A stretch of 64,000 nt of DNA from Pseudomonas sivasensis (GTDB lineage Bacteria > Pseudomonadota > Gammaproteobacteria > Pseudomonadales > Pseudomonadaceae), in NCBI RefSeq assembly GCF_013778505.1, contig NZ_JAAOWU010000002.1, positions 541,853 through 605,852 of the forward strand, given 5' to 3'. How positions within the stretch are numbered: the stretch's first letter is position 1; the number at the start of each line of letters is the position of its first letter. The position numbers were made by a program, and so were the translations under genes. Below, piece by piece: positions 8,586 to 18,357 of the stretch. The notes under the pieces were generated by a model, which was not told the origin of the DNA, made no database searches, and saw only the letters and a list, made by a program, of their open reading frames with translations.

Positions 8586-9077
8586 TCAGGCGATACGTGG
8601 GTCTGGATTGTCCAGCACGCTGTCTGTCTGCTCAGCACGGAATTTTTTCAGCACCGCGTGGAACTGCGGGTGCTTGGCGCCCAGGATACTGGCGGACAGT
8701 AGGGCTGCGTTGATCGCGCCGGCCTTGCCGATTGCCAGGGTGGCCACCGGGATACCCGCCGGCATCTGCACGATGGACAACAGCGAATCGACGCCCGAGA
8801 GCATTGCCGACTGCACCGGTACGCCAAGCACTGGCAGGTGAGTCTTGGCTGCACACATGCCCGGCAGGTGCGCTGCGCCGCCGGCACCGGCGATGATCAC
8901 CTCGATGCCACGGGATTCTGCTTCATCGGCATACTGGAACAGCAAATCCGGGGTGCGGTGGGCAGAGACCACTTTCACTTCATACGGAATGCCGAGTTTT
9001 TCCAGCATATCGGCGGTGTGGCTAAGGGTGGACCAATCGGACTTGGAGCCCATGATCACGCCAACCAATGCACTCAT
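8586..9077 (-). CDS. purE: N5-CAIR mutase PurE (class I)
   Basis: Converts N5-CAIR to CAIR, the step after PurK. At 163 residues it has the usual length. The class I signatures are visible: GSKSDW (about 10-15), SAHRTP (about 39-44), [12 protein letters not shown] (about 63-74) and GVPVQSA. The presence of purK next to it agrees with class I chemistry. The leader contains a hairpin with a T6 tract ending about 38 nt before the start codon, so expression may be attenuated. Confidence 0.97.
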   Translation of the reverse strand: MSALVGVIMGSKSDWSTLSHTADMLEKLGIPYEVKVVSAHRTPDLLFQYADEAESRGIEVIIAGAGGAAHLPGMCAAKTHLPVLGVPVQSAMLSGVDSLLSIVQMPAGIPVATLAIGKAGAINAALLSASILGAKHPQFHAVLKKFRAEQTDSVLDNPDPRIA

Positions 9078-9115
9078 CGTCGTGCCTCTTCTCTCTGGGC
9101 GCCCGCAGGCGCGTC

Positions 9116-9189
9116 AAAAAACAACAAGCCACGCGGGAAATCCGGCGTGGCTTGTTGTACGAATTTTGGCCGGTTGGACCGGCCGAAGG
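9116..9189 (-). promoter_or_regulatory. purE leader with intrinsic terminator (attenuator or small RNA)
   Basis: On the minus strand a -10 box TATACT (9196-9201) is followed by a first hairpin, GGCCGG/CCGGCC (9168-9184). A perfect 14-bp stem follows, ACAACAAGCCACGC with its complement (9121-9134 and 9145-9158), then T6 (9116-9121). This is a textbook intrinsic terminator placed between promoter and purE. A transcript ending there would be about 74 nt. It is either an attenuator of purEK or an independent small RNA. Confidence 0.65.
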
Positions 9190-9303
9190 CCGCGCAGTAT
9201 ACCGTAATAATCCAGATAAACAGCCCCTCGGATGACCATCTGTCTAGCGGGGCAAACCGGCGGTTTTATTGACTTAAGAGTCAGTCCCATACACCGCGAA
9301 ATA

Positions 9304-9394
9304 CTGTGGGAGGGGGCTTGCTCCCGATGGCGGTGTGCCAGGCACTTATCTGTCACTGATACACCGCTATCGGGGGCAAGCCCCCTCCCACATT
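9304..9394. repeat. REPIN doublet 2
   Basis: CTGTGGGAGGGGGCTTGCTCCCGAT and an inverted GGGGGCAAGCCCCCTCCCACA arm surround about 40 bp. It lies between the purE leader and the 3' end of the LysR gene. Confidence 0.9.
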
Positions 9395-9421
9395 TGCCCT
9401 GCATTCGGTCCGAGATCGGGC

Positions 9422-10330
9422 TCAGGTGTTCTGCGCCGCGCCACCTTCCAACTTGCGCCACAACAACCGCACATTCGCCTTGCGCACCAACGCGCAGCGA
9501 TACAGCCGAATTTCCAGCGGCACATGCCATTGCGGCCCACCGCAGACCACCAGTTCGCCTCGGGCAAGTTCGGCACGAACGCTCAACTGCGGCACCCAGG
9601 CAATGCCCAGGCCTTCCAGGGCCATGCTCTTGAGACTGTCGGCCATGGCGGTTTCGTAAACGGTGGTAAAGCGCAGCGCGCGCTGGCGCAGCAGCAAGTG
9701 CACCGAACGACCAAGGAACGCGCCGGCGCTGTAGGCCAGCAACGGCACGCTGCCCTCGCCTTCCAGATCGAACAGCGGCTTGCCATCAGCATCGGCCGCG
9801 CACACCGGGAGCATTTCGGTGTTACCCAGGTGCAGCGAAGGGAAGATTTCGGCGTCCATCTGCATCGCCGCGTCCGGATCGTAGAACGCCAGCATCAGGT
9901 CGCAACCGCCTTCGCGCAGGGCGTGCACGGCGTCGCCGACGTTGGTGGCGACCAGGCGGGTGGCGATGTTCAAACCTTCGTTGCGCAACTGCGCGATCCA
10001 GCGCGGGAAGAAGCCCAGCGCCAGGGAGTGGGCGGCGGCCACTTGCATGACTTCGCCCTGCCCGCCTTCCAAGTGATGCAAATGGCGCAGGACCTCGCCG
10101 AGCTGTTCGACCACGGTGCGCGCGGTGACCAGAAACAGCTGCCCCGCTGCCGTCAATTCCACCGGTGTGCGTGAGCGATTGACCAGGGTCAGGCCCAACG
10201 CGGCCTCAAGGCTACGGATACGTCGGCTGAACGCTGGCTGAGTGACAAAGCGCCGCTCCGCCGCCTGGGAAAAGCTGCGCGTCGCCGCCAAGGCGCTGAA
10301 GTCTTCCAGCCATTTGCTCTCAAGGTTCAT
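9422..10330 (-). CDS. LysR-family transcriptional regulator, divergent from aspA
   Basis: A 302-residue LTTR. Its N-terminal winged helix-turn-helix (about 1-60) contains FSALAATRSFSQAAERRFVTQPAFSRRIRSLE in register with the family, followed by the effector-binding domain. The start at 10330 has GGGAGG upstream. It is transcribed divergently from aspA across 182 bp, the usual arrangement for an LTTR and its target, so it may control aspartase; the inducer is unknown. Confidence 0.85.
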   Translation of the reverse strand: MNLESKWLEDFSALAATRSFSQAAERRFVTQPAFSRRIRSLEAALGLTLVNRSRTPVELTAAGQLFLVTARTVVEQLGEVLRHLHHLEGGQGEVMQVAAAHSLALGFFPRWIAQLRNEGLNIATRLVATNVGDAVHALREGGCDLMLAFYDPDAAMQMDAEIFPSLHLGNTEMLPVCAADADGKPLFDLEGEGSVPLLAYSAGAFLGRSVHLLLRQRALRFTTVYETAMADSLKSMALEGLGIAWVPQLSVRAELARGELVVCGGPQWHVPLEIRLYRCALVRKANVRLLWRKLEGGAAQNT

Positions 10331-10394
10331 CACTGCCTCCCACGGGTACGCACCATTTTGGCACACACGCCCGCCATGATAGCCGGGTCACATC

Positions 10395-10414
10395 TGCATT
10401 ATGCCGTTTATGCA
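10395..10414. promoter_or_regulatory. Candidate LTTR operator between lysR and aspA
   Basis: TGCAT-N10-ATGCA is an inverted repeat in the divergent intergenic region, 65 bp from the LysR start and about 100 bp from aspA. Its size and position suit a LysR-type box. No consensus was available for this regulator. Confidence 0.35.
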
Positions 10415-10512
10415 TAGGCCAGTGCTTAACAGCATTGGCCCAAATTTTCCTACAGGCCTAGCATTCGCAGCGTTCCGGCCTGTTCCGGGTCCATATTGAG
10501 ATGATTTCCGTC

Positions 10513-11937
<1,425 letters not shown>

Positions 11938-11991
11938 GCGTTTGTTGCACCGCTCACCAGGTTGAGGGACTAGACACCTCTCACCTTTTGA

Positions 11992-12026
11992 GGGCCTGAA
12001 GGCTCGTTCTTCAGGCCCTTTTTTTT
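11992..12026 (+). terminator. Rho-independent terminator of aspA
   Basis: GGGCCTGAA and TTCAGGCCC form a nine-pair stem followed by eight T residues. Confidence 0.92.
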
Positions 12027-12328
12027 GCCTCAAGGTTGTGAAATGAAGCCCATAAAAATTCCAATATCGCCCTGCAAACCCGCCTTGCCCGAATCAGCGG
12101 CGCTGAAACCTTTAATCGGCCCGTGCAGACGTATCACGTACTCCTAGGTATAGTGCCGCCCCTCTCGCGTCTGCGGCCGTCGGTAACGAGGCCCGGTACA
12201 GCGCGAAACCGCATGAATAACAACACCCGCAAAAGGATTGGGGTCGAACTGTCGCGCACTGCCTGGTGCCATGCGACGTGTCGGACCGTCCTGCGTTTGC
12301 CATTAGAAAAATCAGCGAGGAACACTCC
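12027..12328 (+). other. Intergenic region before the AGCS symporter
   Basis: About 300 bp without a convincing gene. A -10-like TATAGT lies at 12149-12154 but no good -35 was seen. The short frames in it lack ribosome sites and are unlike pseudomonad coding sequence. Confidence 0.4.
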
Positions 12329-13774
12329 ATGCTCGAAGTCATCAACGACTTCCTCTCAGGGAAAGTACTGATCGTGCTCATTGTCGGGCTCGGCGGTTAT
12401 TTCACGATCCGCTCGCGTTTCGTTCAATTGCGTCACTTTTTCCACATGTTCTCGGTGTTCAAAGACAGCTTGAAGAGCAGCTCCGGCCAACTCAGCTCGT
12501 TCCAGGCGCTGATGCTCAGCCTCGCCGGTCGCGTGGGTGCCGGTAACATCGCCGGTGTCGGCATTGCCGTAACCCTCGGCGGCCCGGGTGCCGTGTTCTG
12601 GATGTGGGTCACCGCGCTGGTGGGTATGTCGTCGAGCTTCATCGAATGCTCCCTCGGCCAGCTGTACAAGCGCACCGACGCAGAGGGCACCTACCGTGGC
12701 GGCCCGGCTTATTACATCCAGCACGGTTTGCAGAAGCGCTGGCTGGGTATGGTCATGGCGTTCCTGCTGCTGGTGACCTTTGGCTTCGCCTTCAACGGCC
12801 TGCAAGCCCATGCCGTGACTCACTCGCTGAACAACGCTTTCGGACTCGACACCACCTACACCGGCCTCGCGCTGGCGGTGCTGCTGGGCCTGGTGTTCAT
12901 CGGCGGGATCAAGCGCATCGCGTCCATCGCCGACCTGCTGGTCCCGGTCAAAACCCTGGTGTACATCGCCGTGACCCTGTACGTAATCGTGCTGCAATTC
13001 GACCACGTGCCGGCCATGCTCGCGACCATCGTCAAGAGCGCTTTCGGCCTCGACCAAGCCTTCGGTGGCCTGGTAGGCAGCGCGATCATCATGGGCGTGA
13101 AACGCGGCGTGTTCGCCAACGAAGCCGGTCTGGGCAGTGCGCCTAACGTGGCAGCGGTGGCTTCCGTAGAACACCCGATCGCCCAAGGCGTGGTCCAGGC
13201 GTTCAGCGTTTTCCTCGACACTTTCGTGATCTGCACCTGCACCGCGCTGCTGATCCTGCTCTCCGGTTTCTACACCCCAGGCTTTGAAGGCGACGGCATT
13301 GCCCTGACCCAGAACTCCCTGGCCGCTGTGGTCGGTGACTGGGGCCGCATGTTCATCTCGGTGGCCCTGGCTTTGTTCGTGTTCACCTCGATCATGTACA
13401 ACTACTACCTCGGCGAGAGCAACCTGCGCTTCCTGGTGGGCAACAACCGTAAGGTGCTGATGGGTTATCGCGCGCTGGTGCTGGTGCTGATTTTCTGGGG
13501 CTCGATCGAGAACCTGGGCACCGTATTCGCCTTCGCCGACATCACCATGACCATGCTCGCCTTCGTCAACCTGTTCGCCCTGGCGTTCCTGTTCAAGATC
13601 GCCATGCGTGTGCTGGACGACTACGACCGCCAACGCGCTGCGGGCATCAAGACCCCGGTGTTCGATTCCAGCCAATTCCCGGACCTGGATCTGGACCGCA
13701 AGGCCTGGCCGGCCAACCCGGCAAAACCGGACGCGGCCCCATCGGCTGAACTGAACGCTCAAGTACAACGCTGA
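12329..13774 (+). CDS. Alanine or glycine:cation symporter (AGCS family)
   Basis: Sodium-coupled amino acid importer of 481 residues with about eleven membrane helices. The family signature is seen as SLAGRVGAGNIAGVGIAVTLGG (about 66-87), followed by GGPAYYIQHGL and GVKRGVFANEAGLGSAPNVAA, both hallmarks of AGCS. The start at 12329 follows GCGAGGAA; the frame is open further upstream but without a ribosome site. It is flanked by aspA and asparaginase, which suggests uptake of alanine, glycine or glutamine-like substrates for catabolism. Confidence 0.93.
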   Translation: MLEVINDFLSGKVLIVLIVGLGGYFTIRSRFVQLRHFFHMFSVFKDSLKSSSGQLSSFQALMLSLAGRVGAGNIAGVGIAVTLGGPGAVFWMWVTALVGMSSSFIECSLGQLYKRTDAEGTYRGGPAYYIQHGLQKRWLGMVMAFLLLVTFGFAFNGLQAHAVTHSLNNAFGLDTTYTGLALAVLLGLVFIGGIKRIASIADLLVPVKTLVYIAVTLYVIVLQFDHVPAMLATIVKSAFGLDQAFGGLVGSAIIMGVKRGVFANEAGLGSAPNVAAVASVEHPIAQGVVQAFSVFLDTFVICTCTALLILLSGFYTPGFEGDGIALTQNSLAAVVGDWGRMFISVALALFVFTSIMYNYYLGESNLRFLVGNNRKVLMGYRALVLVLIFWGSIENLGTVFAFADITMTMLAFVNLFALAFLFKIAMRVLDDYDRQRAAGIKTPVFDSSQFPDLDLDRKAWPANPAKPDAAPSAELNAQVQR

Positions 13775-13793
13775 GCGCAGCTAGATAGATGAC

Positions 13794-13837
13794 ACGCCGC
13801 CTGGCCTTGGGCATGCTCTGGGCCCGGCGGCGTTTTT
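13794..13837 (+). terminator. Rho-independent terminator after the AGCS symporter
   Basis: ACGCCGCC and GGCGGCGT pair around an inner loop, followed by T5. It separates the symporter from asparaginase by only about 20 bp. Confidence 0.85.
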
Positions 13838-13855
13838 CGTTCAGGAGATTTGTTC

Positions 13856-14833
13856 ATGCAACCAGCTAACAACGTGATGGTGCTCTACACCGGCGGCACC
13901 ATTGGCATGCAGGCCAGCGCGAATGGCCTGGCGCCCGCGTCCGGCTTCGAAGCGCGCATGCGCGAGCAACTGGCCGACGCGCCATTGCCAGCCTGGCGCT
14001 TTCGCGAAATGGCGCCGCTGATCGACAGTGCCAACATGACCCCCGCTTACTGGCAGCGCCTGCGCAGTGCCGTGGTCGAGGCCGTGGACGAGGGCTGCGA
14101 TGCGGTGTTGATCCTGCACGGCACCGACACCCTGGCCTACAGCGCAGCGGCCATGAGTTTCCAACTGTTGGGTTTACCGGCGCCGGTGGTGTTTACCGGC
14201 TCGATGCTGCCGGCCGGCGTGCCTGACAGCGATGCCTGGGAAAACGTCAGCGGCGCGTTGACCGCGCTGGGCGAAGGCCTGAACGCCGGCGTGCACCTGT
14301 TTTTCCACGGTGCGCTGATGGCGCCGACCCGCTGCGCGAAAGTGCGCAGCTTTGGTCGCAACCCCTTCGCCGCGCTGCAGCGTAAAGGTGGCGTAGCCAA
14401 GGCGGAGGCACTGCCCGCCGCCCTGGATTATCGCCAGCCCAAGGCCGTGGCCAACGTCGGCGTGTTGCCGCTGGTGCCGGGCATCGCCGCCGCGCAGTTG
14501 GATCCGCTGGTCGACAGCGGCATCCAGGCGCTGCTGCTTGAATGCTATGGCAGCGGCACCGGGCCCAGCGACAACCCGGCGTTCCTCGCCAGCCTCCAGC
14601 GCGCGCAGGATCAGGGCGTGGTCGTGGTCGCAATCACCCAATGCCATGAAGGTGGCGTGGAGCTGGATGTGTATGAAGCCGGCAGCCGCCTGCGCGGCGT
14701 GGGCGTGCTGTCCGGTGGCGGCATGACCCGCGAGGCCGCGTTCGGCAAGCTCAATGCGTTGATCGGCGCAGGCCTGGCCAACGCCGAGATTCGCCGACTG
14801 GTCGAACTGGACCTGTGCGCCGAGTTGGCTTGA
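13856..14833 (+). CDS. ansA: L-asparaginase
   Basis: Hydrolyses asparagine to aspartate and ammonia. The 325-residue protein has both active-site threonine motifs: YTGGTIG (about 11-17) and HGTDTLAYSA (about 88-97). There is no signal peptide, which favours the cytoplasmic type over the periplasmic one. CAGGAG lies ahead of the ATG at 13856. It sits just after the AGCS symporter and near aspA, so asparagine could be taken to aspartate and fumarate by neighbouring products. The family also contains glutaminase-asparaginases, so substrate range is not certain. Confidence 0.9.
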   Translation: MQPANNVMVLYTGGTIGMQASANGLAPASGFEARMREQLADAPLPAWRFREMAPLIDSANMTPAYWQRLRSAVVEAVDEGCDAVLILHGTDTLAYSAAAMSFQLLGLPAPVVFTGSMLPAGVPDSDAWENVSGALTALGEGLNAGVHLFFHGALMAPTRCAKVRSFGRNPFAALQRKGGVAKAEALPAALDYRQPKAVANVGVLPLVPGIAAAQLDPLVDSGIQALLLECYGSGTGPSDNPAFLASLQRAQDQGVVVVAITQCHEGGVELDVYEAGSRLRGVGVLSGGGMTREAAFGKLNALIGAGLANAEIRRLVELDLCAELA

Positions 14834-14938
14834 GATCCCACTCAAGCGATCCGGTAGAGCGTCACTCCCGCCACGATCCCGGCGGCGCACGGCATGGGAA
14901 TTGCTCGGCTCAGGTATTCATTGGCCGGGATCATCCCC

Positions 14939-15931
14939 ATGCTGCACTCGCACCTGACTACCCTCAACGCCGTTTCGCTGGTGCTTGAGGCTTTCAGCGC
15001 CCAGGGCATCAGCCCTGAGGTGCTGTTGGCCGGCAGCGGTATTGCAGCTGCGGACCTGAACCACGCCGATACACGCATCACCACGCGCCAGGAAATGCAG
15101 GTGTGCGCCAACGCGGTGGCCCTGCGCCAAGCCATCGGCCTGGAACTGGGCCAGCGCATGCGCGTGTCGTCTTACGGCCTGTTGGGCTACGCGCTGCTCA
15201 CCAGTGCCACCTTCGGTGACGCTTTGCGCCTGGCCCTACGCTACCCGGCGCTGTTGGGAACACTTTTCGAGCTGAGCCTTGAGGAGGACGGCCAACGCGT
15301 CTGGTTCACCGCCCGCGATTACCGTGAAGACCCTGCGCTGGCCGCGTTCAATATTGAGTTGTGCCTGGCTTCACTCAACGTCATCTGCGACGACTTGCTC
15401 GGTCGCCCGCTCCCTCTGCTGGGTGCGCGTTTTGAATACCCGGCGCCGACCTACCAGGCGCGTTACGAAGAGCGCTTCGCCTGCCCGCTGGAATTCAACG
15501 CCACCAGCAACGCCTTTGCCTTCGACCGCCAGTGGCTCGATCAACCGCTGCCCTTGGCCGACGCCGTCACCCATCGCGCCATGACCGAGCGCTGCCGCAA
15601 ACAAAACACCGAGTTCACCGGACGCCAGGCCTGGCTGGGCCGCGTGCGTCAACTGCTGGCGGCGCAACTGCCGGCAGCGCCAGGGCTGGATAAACTGGCG
15701 GAGCAGTTGAATTGCTCGCCACGCACCTTACGCCGGCACCTGCATGACTTGGGCAGCAGCTATCAGGAGTTGCTCGACGAACTGCGCTTCGAGCAGGCCA
15801 AGCAGTGGCTGGCCAACGATGCAATGCCCATCCACCGCATTGCCGAGCACCTGGGTTTCAGTGAGACCGCCAGCTTCCGTCATGCCTTTGTGCGCTGGAG
15901 CGGGGTCGCGCCAAGCCAGTTCCGCCCCTGA
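14939..15931 (+). CDS. AraC-family transcriptional regulator (OruR/ArgR-like architecture)
   Basis: A 330-residue regulator with an N-terminal arabinose-binding-like domain (about 15-190: GLELGQRMRVSSYGLLGYALLTS) and two C-terminal helix-turn-helices (about 235-330: LNCSPRTLRRHL and IAEHLGFSETASFRHAF). It is followed in the same direction by the acetylpolyamine amidohydrolase and a polyamine-binding protein, so it is a candidate regulator of those genes. Two starts are possible: 14939 gives a normal length and 14894 would add fifteen residues; neither has a strong ribosome site. Confidence 0.85.
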   Translation: MLHSHLTTLNAVSLVLEAFSAQGISPEVLLAGSGIAAADLNHADTRITTRQEMQVCANAVALRQAIGLELGQRMRVSSYGLLGYALLTSATFGDALRLALRYPALLGTLFELSLEEDGQRVWFTARDYREDPALAAFNIELCLASLNVICDDLLGRPLPLLGARFEYPAPTYQARYEERFACPLEFNATSNAFAFDRQWLDQPLPLADAVTHRAMTERCRKQNTEFTGRQAWLGRVRQLLAAQLPAAPGLDKLAEQLNCSPRTLRRHLHDLGSSYQELLDELRFEQAKQWLANDAMPIHRIAEHLGFSETASFRHAFVRWSGVAPSQFRP

Positions 15932-16068
15932 TCCCCACGTCCAGGCGGGGTGAATACGGACAGTGCCTTTGGCCATATTCATCCCCTTTTGGCCGCTCCT
16001 GCCGTTCTCTTGCCGCGTCGGCGAGGCAACACTGCAAGACACCGCCAAACGCCTGCGAGTACACCACT

Positions 16069-17103
16069 ATGCTGACGATCTACTCGGACGATCACCATCT
16101 GCACCACGGTCGATGCGAACTGATGGACGGGCAACTGATGCCCTGTTTCGAAATGCCCTCCCGTGCTGATCACGTACTGCAACGGGTCAAGAACCGTGAT
16201 CTGGGGCCGGTGCGAGCCCCCGAGGACTTTGGATTGGCACCGCTGCAACGCATCCACAGCCACGCCTACCTGGATTTTTTCAAAGGGGCCTGGGCACGCT
16301 GGGTTGAGTTCGGCCAGGACGGCGACCTGCTGCCCTACACGTGGCCAGCCCGCACCTTGCGCCGCGTGCTGCCCACCAGCCTGCACGGTCAATTGGGCTA
16401 TTACAGCTTCGACGGCGGCGCGCCGATCACCGCCGGCACCTGGCAAGCGGCCTATAGCGCAGCGCAGGTGGCGCTGACCGCGCAACAAGCGATTCAACAA
16501 GGTGCTCAAAGTGCCTTTGCCCTCTGCCGCCCACCGGGGCACCACGCTGCAGGCGACTTGATGGGCGGCTATTGCTACCTCAATAACGCTGCAATTGCCG
16601 CCCAGGCCTTTCTCGATCAAGGCCATGCCAAGGTCGCGATCCTTGATGTGGATTACCACCACGGCAACGGCACCCAATCGATTTTCTATGACCGCAGTGA
16701 CGTGCTGTTCACCTCGATCCACGGACATCCGGAAGCCGAGTTTCCATTCTTCCTCGGCTATGCCGATGAGCTGGGCGACGGCGCCGGCAAAGGCTTCAAT
16801 TTCAATTACCCGCTGCCGGCCGGTGCCGGCTGGGATACCTGGAGCGCCGCGCTGGATCAGGCCTGCGCGCAAATCGAGCGCTATGGCGCCGACATCATCG
16901 TGGTGTCCCTGGGGGTCGACACGTTCAAGGACGATCCCATCTCGCAGTTCAAGCTCGACAGCCCGGATTACCTGGCGATGGGTGCGCGTATCGCCCGGCT
17001 GGGCAAGCCCACGCTGTTCGTCATGGAAGGCGGCTACGCGGTGGAAGAAATCGGCATCAATGCCGTCAACGTTCTCGAAGGTTTTGAGGGGTCAATCCAA
17101 TGA
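16069..17103 (+). CDS. Acetylpolyamine amidohydrolase (histone deacetylase fold)
   Basis: Zinc hydrolase that removes acetyl groups from acetylated polyamines. The 344 residues carry the arginase/deacetylase motifs in order: RPPGHHA (about 154-160, the catalytic His pair), [11 protein letters not shown] (about 194-204, zinc Asp and His) and GVDTFKDDP (about 283-291, second zinc Asp). It overlaps the next gene by ATGA, linking it to a polyamine-binding protein. P. aeruginosa AphA/AphB have the same pairing as far as I recall. The likely role is to convert imported acetylputrescine or acetylcadaverine into free diamines. Confidence 0.92.
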   Translation: MLTIYSDDHHLHHGRCELMDGQLMPCFEMPSRADHVLQRVKNRDLGPVRAPEDFGLAPLQRIHSHAYLDFFKGAWARWVEFGQDGDLLPYTWPARTLRRVLPTSLHGQLGYYSFDGGAPITAGTWQAAYSAAQVALTAQQAIQQGAQSAFALCRPPGHHAAGDLMGGYCYLNNAAIAAQAFLDQGHAKVAILDVDYHHGNGTQSIFYDRSDVLFTSIHGHPEAEFPFFLGYADELGDGAGKGFNFNYPLPAGAGWDTWSAALDQACAQIERYGADIIVVSLGVDTFKDDPISQFKLDSPDYLAMGARIARLGKPTLFVMEGGYAVEEIGINAVNVLEGFEGSIQ

Positions 17104-18191
17104 ACATGCTCAAGTCGCTTGCGCTGTGCGCCGCCGTATTAAGCAGCGCCGTCCACGCCGAAGAAAGAACCCTGCGGGTCTACAACTGGTTCGACTACAT
17201 CACCCCCAAGGCGCTGGAAGACTTCAAGGGTCAGAACCCTCAGATCAAACTGGTCTACGACATCTTCGACACCAATGAAGCCCTGGAAGCCAAGCTACTC
17301 ACCGGCAACTCCGGCTATGACGTGGTGGTGCCGTCCAACGTGTTTCTGGCCAAGCAGATTGAAGCCGGTGTGTTTCAGCCCCTGGACCGCAGCCAGTTAC
17401 CAAACTGGAACCACCTCGACCCCAAGCTGATGAAGCTGATCGAGGCCAATGACCCCGGTAATAAATTCGCCGTGCCCTACATGTACGGCACCATCCTGAT
17501 TGGCTTCAACCCGGCCAAGGTCAAGGCCGTGCTGGGCGACAACGCTCCCGTGAACAGCTGGGACCTGATCTTCAAGGAAGAGAACATCAGCAAGCTCAAG
17601 CAGTGCGGCGTCGCCCTGCTGGATTCGCCATCGGAGATCCTGCCGCTGGCCTTGCAGTATCTGGGCCTGGACCCCAACAGCAATAACCCGAAGGACTATG
17701 AGAAAGCCGAAGCCCTGCTGCTTAAAATCCGCCCGTACATCACCTACTTCCACTCCTCCAAATACATGGCCGATATCGCCAATGGCGACATCTGTGTGGC
17801 CGTCGGTTATTCCGGCAGCTTCTCCCAGGCTGCCAACCGCGCCAAGGAGGCCAGGAACGGCGTGACCGTGGACATGCGCCTGCCCAAGGAAGGCGCGCCG
17901 ATCTGGTTCGACATGCTCGCCATTCCCAAGGGCGCAAAGAACCCGCAGGACGCCTACGCCTTCATCAACTACCTGCTGCAACCTGAGGTGATTGCGCCGA
18001 TCAGCGATTTCGTCGGCTACCCCAACCCAAACAAGGACGCCACCGAACGGGTCGACCCGACCATCCGCAATAACCCTAACCTGTACCCGACCGAGGCGGC
18101 GATGGCGACGTTGTACACCTTGAAGCCGTTGGACAGTAAAGCTGAACGCGCCAGGACCCGGGCCTGGACCAAGATCAAATCGGGGACCTGA
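17100..18191 (+). CDS. Polyamine ABC transporter substrate-binding protein (PotF/SpuD type)
   Basis: Periplasmic receptor of 363 residues with a signal peptide (about 1-20, ending VHA). The mature start [19 protein letters not shown] is characteristic of PotF/SpuD/SpuE, followed by [15 protein letters not shown]. The start overlaps the amidohydrolase stop as ATGA, so the two are translationally coupled. No permease or ATPase follows, so it probably shares a transporter encoded elsewhere. Its ligand may be an acetylated polyamine, given the partner gene. Confidence 0.9.
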   Translation: MNMLKSLALCAAVLSSAVHAEERTLRVYNWFDYITPKALEDFKGQNPQIKLVYDIFDTNEALEAKLLTGNSGYDVVVPSNVFLAKQIEAGVFQPLDRSQLPNWNHLDPKLMKLIEANDPGNKFAVPYMYGTILIGFNPAKVKAVLGDNAPVNSWDLIFKEENISKLKQCGVALLDSPSEILPLALQYLGLDPNSNNPKDYEKAEALLLKIRPYITYFHSSKYMADIANGDICVAVGYSGSFSQAANRAKEARNGVTVDMRLPKEGAPIWFDMLAIPKGAKNPQDAYAFINYLLQPEVIAPISDFVGYPNPNKDATERVDPTIRNNPNLYPTEAAMATLYTLKPLDSKAERARTRAWTKIKSGT

Positions 18192-18357
18192 CCGCCCCTC
18201 ACACAGGACTCAGGCTAAGTAATTACCGCCCGCGCCAATCCTCCCCTCACTACCGTTGTCCTCTGCAACGGCGCCGCACCCCGGCGCCGTACTTCCCAAG
18301 AAAGGGCCCCGAGCCACCCACGCTCAAGCGCCCTTCATTTCTGCAAAGGACTTGCCT

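Noticed and set aside
12356..13768. 470-residue minus-strand frame opposite the AGCS symporter
   Set aside because: Composition is His/Gln/Glu-rich in the way of antisense frames; the plus strand encodes a clear symporter.
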